A DNA stretch of 64,000 nt. Source: Microbulbifer sp. VAAF005 (GTDB lineage: Bacteria > Pseudomonadota > Gammaproteobacteria > Pseudomonadales > Cellvibrionaceae). The translations under genes and the position numbers were made by a program. Shown in pieces: positions 57,489 to 64,000 of the stretch (positions are counted from its first letter, which is position 1; the number at the start of each line of letters is the position of its first letter). The notes below the pieces were generated by a model. It was not told the DNA's origin. It did not search any database and saw only the letters and a list, made by a program, of their open reading frames with translations. The stretch spans positions 3,777,001 to 3,841,000 of the forward strand of contig NZ_CP120233.1 of the NCBI RefSeq assembly GCF_030012985.1. The letters run 5' to 3'.

Positions 57489-58199
57489 TCAAAAAAGCCG
57501 CCCTAAACCCAGTGATAGTGTTTCTGCATTGAAGTCTACTCCAGTGGGCTCCAGTTTCTCCCACTCCAGTCTCCAAATCCAGTGATTCCTATAGATATAA
57601 TTCATGCCGACCCCAACTCCCCAGTGAGGGCCTTTGTGGTTTTGGGACTTGTCTTTATCGAACGTCTGAAGTTGTGCCGTGAATTGTCCATTGGATAATT
57701 GCTGGGGGATATAAAATTGAGCGGATTGTTGCTCTGATAATTTTCCTCTCCAAGCTCCAGCCCCGACTCTGGCAAACATATTTATATTGGAGTTAACAGG
57801 ATAAAAACCCAATAAAAAGGCGGTCAATAAATGTGTCTCAACCTGGTATGCAGCCTTTGCATACTCTCCATTTTCATTATTGGTATAAAAGCTGCTTTGC
57901 GCAGCTGAAGGTTTTAGATAGCTGATTTCAAGGGCGAGGTATCTGTTCCAACGCAAGCCGCCATAAAACTTAATCGTACTGCCGCTACTATTGCAATGAA
58001 AACGTCCGTCTGTAGATCCTTGAGGAATCTGTGATTTTATCCGGGGGTTTGCAGATGAGCAAAATTGAGGATAAGAGGTTTCACCGAGGGTAGCCCCAAT
58101 ATATTTCCTGTTGGCAAAGTCAGCGCTGGTATTTGTAGCGAAAGTGAATATAAGGCTGGAAAACAAACTTGTTTTTACGGTGGTCTTAAAATTATTCAT
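57489..58199 (-). CDS. Small outer-membrane beta-barrel protein, paralog 2
   Basis: A 236-residue homolog of the preceding protein, with signal peptide, RKYIGATLGE, FYGGLRWNRYLALEISYLK, GPHWGVGVGMNYIYRNHWIWRLEWEKLEP and a final phenylalanine. The first-loop cysteine pair is conserved (QFCSSA, RFHCNSS). The two differ mostly in the loops, as expected for surface-exposed parts of a barrel. Each is preceded by its own intergenic region, so they need not be in one operon. Confidence 0.7.
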   Translation of the reverse strand: MNNFKTTVKTSLFSSLIFTFATNTSADFANRKYIGATLGETSYPQFCSSANPRIKSQIPQGSTDGRFHCNSSGSTIKFYGGLRWNRYLALEISYLKPSAAQSSFYTNNENGEYAKAAYQVETHLLTAFLLGFYPVNSNINMFARVGAGAWRGKLSEQQSAQFYIPQQLSNGQFTAQLQTFDKDKSQNHKGPHWGVGVGMNYIYRNHWIWRLEWEKLEPTGVDFNAETLSLGLGRLF

Positions 58200-58341
58200 G
58201 ATCTGTCCTGTGCTTTGTTTATTTTTATTTCAAGCACAGTAAAGCTAGATCAGGGCTTTTACTTCACAAGTCATTGGCGTGAGGGCCTTTAGGTATCAGG
58301 CCCTGTATTCAAAGTCAGAGTAAGCAGTTGGCTGTTAATTT

Positions 58342-59007
58342 CTAAATGCCAAGCTTTGCTCGCATCTCCGAGAGTCTTTTCGAATTTTCTTCCTTGGAAA
58401 GTGGTGAGCCGGGGTTTTCCTCCAGCTTTAATTGCTCTGGAGCGGTTAGTTTTTCTCCCCCCAGGACTCGTTCACATATTTTTCGATAGTGCTCAGCAAA
58501 GACCGGGTAGGCGATAGACTCGGGGTTATTGGCAAGAAAAAACCAGTTGGATTCCCGCCCTGCGTGATAGATCGCTAAGTGGCTCCAGTTGTAATTGGTT
58601 TTGGGGCTGGGGGCATTGCAGGCTTCGCGATAGGCGGCGCGTGCTTCCGGTAAACCATTCTCCCCAGCGGCGCACAGCTGCAGCATTTTATGTACGGTGG
58701 GCAGGTACTCGCTTTGCAGGATCGCTCGCTTGGCACCCTGCATAATATCCTGGGGAGCGAAAGCAAGCAGGGCCTCCAGCCAGAGGCGCTTGGCGTGGTG
58801 AAGGGTTTCAGTGTCTGGAAACGCTGCGCTGAACTGATTGTGATAATTCAGTTTAAACAGCGCAAATACTTCATTGATTGCGCGCTTCTTTTCGTTCAGC
58901 AGTTCCTGGCCCTGTTCACTACCAGTTTGTGTCTGTGAGTATGTCGCCGATTGACCGGTCGCGGGTGCGCTGGTTGGTGTTGTTGTGGGAGTCTTGTGGA
59001 TTGCCAT
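58342..59007 (-). CDS. Lambda P-like helicase-loader/replication protein
   Basis: A 221-residue protein whose middle resembles the replication protein P family (INEVFALFKLNYHNQFSAAFPDTETL, then EALLAFAPQDIMQGAKRAILQSEYLPTVHKMLQLC). Such proteins load DnaB helicase in phages, and chromosomal versions accompany DnaT-like genes. The N-terminal 35 residues are low complexity (Thr, Ala, Gln). Its beginning overlaps the end of the DnaT-like gene by 89 bases in another frame, so they are probably translated together, and the true start may be somewhat later. Confidence 0.7.
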   Translation of the reverse strand: MAIHKTPTTTPTSAPATGQSATYSQTQTGSEQGQELLNEKKRAINEVFALFKLNYHNQFSAAFPDTETLHHAKRLWLEALLAFAPQDIMQGAKRAILQSEYLPTVHKMLQLCAAGENGLPEARAAYREACNAPSPKTNYNWSHLAIYHAGRESNWFFLANNPESIAYPVFAEHYRKICERVLGGEKLTAPEQLKLEENPGSPLSKEENSKRLSEMRAKLGI

Positions 59008-60226
59008 AAGAGTTTCCTATTGCCAGTTTGTTGCGCTCCGCCCACTGGTGGCGCGCGTGACGCACAAATACGGCGTCCCAGCTTTTACGTGCGGCATTTT
59101 GACCGCGCCAGTAAATAATAAATTCCGGAACCAGGGATAGAGCGAAGTCGCGATCTATCTCGCATTGGTTCATCAAATGACTCAGGCAGTCACCACTGGG
59201 CTGCCAGTTGCGGGAGATGGGTTTGGCCACCGGGTTTTTCTCAATACCCTGGCAGTAATAGGCCCACTCTTCCCGCGCATACTCGATAAACAGTTCACCC
59301 CAGCGGGCACTGTGGCCACCGCGCTCGGTCCATTTATAAATGAATTCCGGCAGCAATTCGGCAGCAAAGCGCGGATTGATGGCCAGGCGCTGCAACTGCT
59401 CCCAGGTGTGCTCGCTGGGCTGCCAGTCGCGGGACATAGCAGTGGGCTTGCGCTTTTCGATAAATGGCGTGTCCTGCTTTTCCCAGTCTTCCATAATCCA
59501 GTCATTGAATTCCAAATCCCAGGAAATGGACTGCTTGCCACTGGAGCGGTGGTAATCGAGAAAGCGCTGTAGGCCGCGACCGACAAAAGTGCTGGGGACT
59601 CCCTCGTCTGCCAGCTTGCGCAGGGTCTCATCGCTGGGTTGCCAGCCGTTGGGCAGTGGCTGTTTGCGCTGAGCAGTTGCGCGAAAAGCCTCCCACTTGC
59701 TTTTAACCTGGCGCAGGAATAGGGAGCCAAAGGAGTGGCGGGGCTCGGCGCGCTCGCGCCAGTAAGTGACAAACTCCGGCAGTTGCTCCCTTACAAAGTG
59801 CTCGGGAATACCCAACTGGGCGATACGCGCCATGGTTTCACTATCCGGCTGCCAACTGGGGGCAATGGTGTTGGCATTGCGGTTGGATGGGGTAGGGGGT
59901 GTTGCCACCGGGCGCTTGTACTCACCGGGCAGGGCGAACTTCAGAATCTCGCTACTGCCGAATGGTGCCGCCCCCAGCAGAAGGGCACCCTGGTTGCGCA
60001 AGCTGGTGGCTACCCGCTGGATATCCGCCGCCTGCCAGAAGGGCAGCAGCAGATATAGCTGCTCCCCCTCGGCGGTATACCAATCCCGACCTCCGTAGGG
60101 CTCCAGGGGAAGGAATGGAGCCAGGTCGCCAAGTGCAGTGAGCAGCACAGCTTCCTCCAGGCCGACAGTGGCAGCCAGAGAAGGAGAGATACTCAGGGGT
60201 CTTTCGGGAAGCAGGGGATGTGTCAT
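58919..60226 (-). CDS. DnaT-like primosomal protein with four DNA-binding repeats
   Basis: A 435-residue protein. The N-terminal 100 residues look like the DnaT N-terminal winged-helix-type domain (SPSLAATVGLEEAVLLTAL). Then come four copies of the DnaT DNA-binding domain, each about 55 residues, starting W-Q-P-[DS]-x-x-[TC] and containing a central F-[VLI]-x-Y-W/H: residues 125-180, 195-250, 268-324 and 341-396. E. coli DnaT has only one. It probably helps load the replicative helicase with the P-like protein downstream, with which it overlaps. No phage genes are nearby, so this looks like a chromosomal replication-restart pair. Confidence 0.75.
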   Translation of the reverse strand: MTHPLLPERPLSISPSLAATVGLEEAVLLTALGDLAPFLPLEPYGGRDWYTAEGEQLYLLLPFWQAADIQRVATSLRNQGALLLGAAPFGSSEILKFALPGEYKRPVATPPTPSNRNANTIAPSWQPDSETMARIAQLGIPEHFVREQLPEFVTYWRERAEPRHSFGSLFLRQVKSKWEAFRATAQRKQPLPNGWQPSDETLRKLADEGVPSTFVGRGLQRFLDYHRSSGKQSISWDLEFNDWIMEDWEKQDTPFIEKRKPTAMSRDWQPSEHTWEQLQRLAINPRFAAELLPEFIYKWTERGGHSARWGELFIEYAREEWAYYCQGIEKNPVAKPISRNWQPSGDCLSHLMNQCEIDRDFALSLVPEFIIYWRGQNAARKSWDAVFVRHARHQWAERNKLAIGNSYGNPQDSHNNTNQRTRDRSIGDILTDTNW

Positions 60227-60363
60227 GGCGCGATAATAACATTCCGTCGCATCGCATGCGCGATCATTGGCGAATCCTCAGCCTTTTCCTGCCCCTGGTG
60301 CCAACCACTAAGCTGAAGGATGAATTGACTGCGAAATTTCGGCAGACGGTGCGCTGCCAACTG

Positions 60364-60393
60364 TTGCCTTCCCCTAGCGGTAAGGTTGTAACT
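60364..60393 (+). promoter_or_regulatory. CueR-type copper-responsive promoter of copA
   Basis: The dyad CCTTCCCCTAGCGGTAAGG at 60367-60385 lies between TTGCCT and a TAACTT-like -10, the long-spaced layout of MerR-family promoters, and closely resembles the CueR site of copA in enterobacteria. No cueR gene is in the window. Confidence 0.7.
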
Positions 60394-60426
60394 TTGTCGC
60401 TGTAATTGGTGTTGCGGGAGAGCAAG

Positions 60427-62669
60427 ATGACGAAGGAGCAACAATCTGCGCCAACGGTGTTCCGTTTGAGTGGAGTCAATTGTGCCGGTTGTATCAACAA
60501 AATTGAGACTGCGGTTAAGGCCGTAGCCGGGGTGACTGATGCCCGGGTAAACCTGTCCGATAAAATCCTGTCGGTATACGGCCCGGCGGAGGCTGAATCC
60601 TGTATCGAAGCCGTCCGAGGCGCGGGCTACGGCGCTGAACTCCTGCGAAGTAGTGAACGAGAGCAGCGCGCGGAACAGCGGGAGCAGACACAGCGGCACT
60701 ACCGCCAGCAGTTGTGGCGCTCGGCATTTGCTTTGGGCGTGGGCGTGCCAATGATGGCCTGGGGGCTGATCACCGACAAGGTATCGGTGAATACCCCTGC
60801 GGAGCAGCTGGCCTGGGGTGTCATGGGGCTGATTACCCTGGCGGTGCTGGTCTTCTGTGGCGGCAACTTCTTCAGTGGTGCCTGGAAGGCACTGCGTCAC
60901 CACAATGCCACTATGGATACGCTGGTGGCCCTGGGCACGGGAACGGCCTGGCTCTTTTCTATGATCGTGGTATTGGTTCCCCATCTCTTACCGGAAGCGG
61001 CACGACATGTGTACTTCGAGGCCAGTGCCATGATTATTGGCCTGATCAGCCTCGGCCAGGCACTGGAGATTCGGGCGCGCGGGCGCACTAGTGCCGCAGT
61101 GGAGAAGCTGCTGGAGCTCCAGGATACGTCTGCGCGGGTATTGAGGGATGGCCGAGAGGTGGATCTGCCTATCGAGCAGGTGCAGCAGGGAGACCAGCTG
61201 CGCGTCCGCCCCGGCGAGAAAATTCCGGTGGATGGCACTGTGCTTGAAGGGCGCAGCCTGGTAGATGAATCCATGCTCACCGGGGAACCAGTGCCGGTGA
61301 AAAAGGCGGAGGGTGACAGCCTCGCCGCCGGCACCCTGAATAAAAATGGCAGCCTGTTGTTTCGCGCAGATAAAGTGGGTTCCGACACCCGTCTCGCGCA
61401 GATTATCGAGATGGTAAAGAATGCCCAGAGCTCCCGAGTACCTATCGCGCGTTTGGCGGACAAGATTTCCGGCATCTTTGTGCCAGTGGTGATGATTATT
61501 GCCCTGGTGGCCGCACTGGTTTGGTTCAACTTGGGACCCGATCCTCGGGTTGCCCATATGCTGGTGGTACTGACTTCGGTGCTGATTATCGCCTGCCCCT
61601 GTGCCTTGGGTTTGGCGACTCCCATGTCGGTTATGGTGGGGGTGGGCAAAGGTGCTGAGTACGGTGTACTGGTGCGCAACGGCAAGGCCCTGCAACAATC
61701 CTGCACCTTGGATGTCCTGGTTGTGGATAAAACCGGGACTCTCACCGAGGGTTCTCCGCGTCTGACAGATATCGATAGTGATGGCGACAGCGATGAACTG
61801 CTGCGTTTGGTAGCGAGCCTGGAGCAGGGCTCAGAGCACCCCTTGGCCGAAGCCATAGTGACGGCAGCTCACGATAAAAACCTTGAATTGCAGTCTCCAG
61901 CCAACTTTGAAGCCATCACAGCTCACGGTGTGAGTGGTGATATTGGTGGCAGTCGCGTGCTGTTGGGGAATACCAAGTTAATGCAAAAGGAAGCCATTTC
62001 CCTGGACGCCTGGAATGAGCGGGCAGCCACGTTGGCTGCGGCGGGGCGCACGGTGATGTACGCCGCCGTGGACGGCAAGTTGCGGGGGATTATTGCCGTA
62101 GCCGATCCGATTCGCGCTGATGCGCAAGCTGCAATCGAGCGACTGGGCAAACTGGGTTTACGCATTGAAATGCTTACCGGGGACAATCACGGCAGTGCTG
62201 AAGCGGTTGCCCGGCAGCTGGGTATCGATCGCGTTCACGCAGAGCTATTGCCGGAAGATAAAGAGGGGATCGTCGCTGAATTGCAAAAAAAGGTGAGCGA
62301 GTGGGTATGGTGGGTGACGGGATTAACGATGCCCCGGCCCTGGCGCGGGCCGATGTGGGCTTTGCGATAGGTGCCGGTACCGATGTTGCTATTGAGAGCG
62401 CCGATGTCACCCTAATGCGCTCCTCCCTGCACGGGGTCGCCAATGCCGTGGAGTTGTCCCGGGCCACTTTGCACAACATCAAGCAAAACCTGTTTGGAGC
62501 TTTTATTTATAACACTCTGGGTATTCCCATCGCCGCCGGTGTCCTCTACCCGATTACGGGTATGTTACTGAGCCCCATTGTTGCCGGTGGTGCTATGGCG
62601 CTTTCCTCCCTGACGGTGGTCAGTAATGCCAACCGCCTGCGCTTCTTTAAACCATCGGAGGCTCGCTAA
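60427..62669 (+). pseudogene. copA: Copper-exporting P1B-ATPase CopA, one frameshift
   Basis: CopA pumps Cu(I) out of the cytoplasm. There is one N-terminal metal-binding domain ([10 protein letters not shown], CxxC at residues 19-22), the eight-helix plan, the TGEPVPV motif, the intramembrane ACPCALG, the DKTGTLTEG phosphorylation site and HPLAEA. The frame breaks after AELQKK at the A7 run 62285-62291; the next frame continues [18 protein letters not shown] to the end. A8 restores the protein (about 748 residues). The run is also a perfect -1 slippery heptamer (A AAA AAG), which would give the same product, but most likely one A is missing from the sequence. ATG 60427 follows GGGAG. It is the first gene of an operon with the cupredoxin. 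Confidence 0.9.
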
Positions 62670-63038
62670 ATGGCTGAAGTTCTCGTAAATATCGTCGGTG
62701 TGCTGATGATTCTGGCTGTTATCTGGTGGTTTTGGTTGGGGCCAAAAAGAAGTGCCAGTAAGGCGACGCCGAGCACGGATAATTTACAGATTCTGGTTAA
62801 GGATGGAGTTTACGAACCGGATCTTATCCGCCTGCCCGCCGGTCGCACAGCGACTTTGCATTTTCACCGGGAGGACCCAAGTCCCTGCTCCGAGTGGGTA
62901 TTGTTTCCAGACTTGGAAGTCAGCGCTCAGCTTGCCCTGAACCAGGATACCTTGGTGGAAATACCAAAAGCCGAGCCGGGTGAATACCCGTTCAACTGCC
63001 AGATGCAAATGTATCGGGGCACATTGATACTGGAGTAA
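62670..63038 (+). CDS. Membrane-anchored cupredoxin-like protein
   Basis: A 122-residue protein with a single N-terminal membrane helix (VLVNIVGVLMILAVIWWFWLG) and a cupredoxin-type beta-barrel of the EfeO/cupredoxin_1 kind: VYEPDLIRLPAGRTATLHFHRED, the PCSEWV loop and the end FNCQMQMYRG. The loop cysteines (PCS, NCQ) and methionines (CQMQM) are candidate copper ligands. The start codon directly follows the copA stop, so the two are one operon, and the protein probably handles copper delivered by CopA in the periplasm. That role is inferred from position. Confidence 0.8.
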   Translation: MAEVLVNIVGVLMILAVIWWFWLGPKRSASKATPSTDNLQILVKDGVYEPDLIRLPAGRTATLHFHREDPSPCSEWVLFPDLEVSAQLALNQDTLVEIPKAEPGEYPFNCQMQMYRGTLILE

Positions 63039-63108
63039 CAGTAAATGTGATTCTCTATGGGGGTGTAATAATTCCCCGGGCCAAGACGACATAGATTTAA
63101 CCAATACC

Positions 63109-63148
63109 CCAGAGCCGCCTTTCACCTGTATGGAGAGGGGGGCTCTGG
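63109..63148. terminator. Possible hairpin between the cupredoxin and DUF417 genes
   Basis: CCAGAGCC (63109-63116) and GGCTCTGG (63141-63148) form an 8-bp stem, but no clear T-run follows, so termination is uncertain. Confidence 0.35.
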
Positions 63149-63193
63149 TCAGGCTGGTGACTAAGCTCTAATTTGTTAAGAGGTCGTCAACAA

Positions 63194-64000
63194 ATGTCAT
63201 TCCTTCTTCGAAAACTTCCCTTCGCCCTGGTGGCCATCGCCTTTGCGCTTATTGCGGTGGCGCTTTTTTCCGGCCAATGGGGTGGTATCAAGCGCGTATT
63301 TGAATTCTACGGTGTCACTAATGAGGAGGTGCTTTCCTTTATACGTATACTGACTGCCATTATTTTTTCAGTCGCCGCTATTTTGGGGGCACTCGCCCTT
63401 CGCTTTGAGCGGGTTGTTAAGCCCCTGGCAATCCTTCTGATTTTAATATCGCTAGTGCCCCTACTGAGTCTTCTTGGCCGCGGCCATTGGATCGACTCCC
63501 TGGGCGGCTTTCCTGCAATTGGCTCAGGACAGGGGATAATTAAGTACTTTGCCCTGTTAACCTTGGGTATTACCTGGTTGTATCGGGATTCGTTGAGTCC
63601 ACTAAAGTTGATATGGCTCAATTATTTCCCTGTCGGCTTGGTATTACTCTGGATTGGTGGGATGAAATTCACAGCGCTTGAGGCTGAGGGGATTGAAGGT
63701 CTGGTAAGCACTTCGCCACTGATGTCGTGGTTATACAGTGTATTTAGCGTGCAGGTGGCCTCAAATCTTATCGGCATATATGACTTGATTGCGCTGGCTA
63801 TCCTCGCCTTGGGTATTTATATCCGGCAGCTGTTTTGGCCGGGACTATTGCTTTGTGCCGCAGTATTTATAACAACCCAGACCTTCCTCTACTCCTATCC
63901 AGGCAGTTGGGTCGCTCCCTGGCAACTTAGCTCCAGCGGTATTTTTATTATTAAAGATCTGTGGTTTATCGCAAACCTGATATTAATCTTGGGCTTTAGA
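63194..64000 (+). CDS. DUF417 family membrane protein (YkgB/RclC-like), 3' end outside the window
   Basis: The frame from the ATG at 63194 is open to the window edge (269 codons) and is truncated there. The protein has several hydrophobic helices, starting with LPFALVAIAFALIAVALFSG. The hallmark of DUF417 is WIGGMKFTALEAEGIEGLV followed by STSPLMSWLYS, seen near residues 157-190. RclC of E. coli, a member, belongs to a reactive-chlorine response. There is a pause of 155 bases and a dyad between this gene and the copper operon. Confidence 0.75.
   Translation, partial: MSFLLRKLPFALVAIAFALIAVALFSGQWGGIKRVFEFYGVTNEEVLSFIRILTAIIFSVAAILGALALRFERVVKPLAILLILISLVPLLSLLGRGHWIDSLGGFPAIGSGQGIIKYFALLTLGITWLYRDSLSPLKLIWLNYFPVGLVLLWIGGMKFTALEAEGIEGLVSTSPLMSWLYSVFSVQVASNLIGIYDLIALAILALGIYIRQLFWPGLLLCAAVFITTQTFLYSYPGSWVAPWQLSSSGIFIIKDLWFIANLILILGFR

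Noticed and set aside
1..64000. tRNA or rRNA genes
   Set aside because: None recognised by eye; a covariance-model scan would be needed to exclude a tRNA in the intergenic regions.

Overview
The window looks like a chromosomal stretch of a marine gammaproteobacterium, most likely of the Microbulbifer/Cellvibrionales type. This is an inference from the mix of core genes (ParC, RlmD, CobB, AceK, SelO, a SelD fused to an NADH-dehydrogenase-like domain), an MvaT-like H-NS protein of the Pseudomonas kind, a TonB receptor next to a beta-propeller phytase, and a DnaT-like/lambda-P-like primosome pair. Most of the window is housekeeping DNA; the accessory-looking parts are A/T-richer (4.6-7.4 kb, 25.2-26.8 kb, 44.1-45.7 kb, 56-58.3 kb).

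Layout. 0-3.5 kb: end of a YgjP-type metallopeptidase, rlmD, a DUF2750 protein, a VOC protein and an SDR. 3.5-4.6 kb: mnmH (tRNA 2-selenouridine synthase) in three frames. 4.6-7.4 kb: two near-identical 196-residue proteins with a caspase-like His/Cys arrangement, each behind about 0.8 kb of A/T-rich non-coding DNA. 7.5-16.3 kb: SLC13 permease, CBS protein, mvaT-like gene, histidine phosphatase, cobB, ndh and the ndh-selD fusion. 16.4-21.8 kb: a giant DUF748/AsmA-like protein with a cysteine-pair repeat of about 92 residues. 22-27.3 kb: small genes, fetAB, and a decayed second copy of fetAB. 27.5-32 kb: parC, a marR-emrA pair, DUF2147.

32-55.6 kb is dominated by phosphate: selO, then ppx divergent from two tandem ppk1 genes (the second lacks a catalytic histidine), aceK, marC, a TauE/SafE exporter, a small MITE-like element, a GGDEF protein, and then pstS, phoX, a TonB receptor and a dual-domain beta-propeller phytase lipoprotein. 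Together the last four could release phosphate from organic esters and phytate outside the inner membrane and capture it, while Ppk/Ppx store and release polyphosphate. 55.5-64 kb: VanZ, two paralogous small outer-membrane barrels, the DnaT-like and P-like replication proteins, then a CueR-type promoter driving copA and a membrane-anchored cupredoxin, and a truncated DUF417 gene.

A striking property of the window is that six otherwise well conserved genes (rlmD, mnmH, ndh, selD, ppx, copA) lose their frame at eight places, every one inside a run of a single base, and each is repaired by lengthening that run by one or two bases. This is much more likely to be homopolymer undercalling in the assembly than real gene decay. 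By contrast, the fetAB duplicate shows genuine decay (lost start codon, internal deletion of Walker A, in-frame stop, mutated signature motif).
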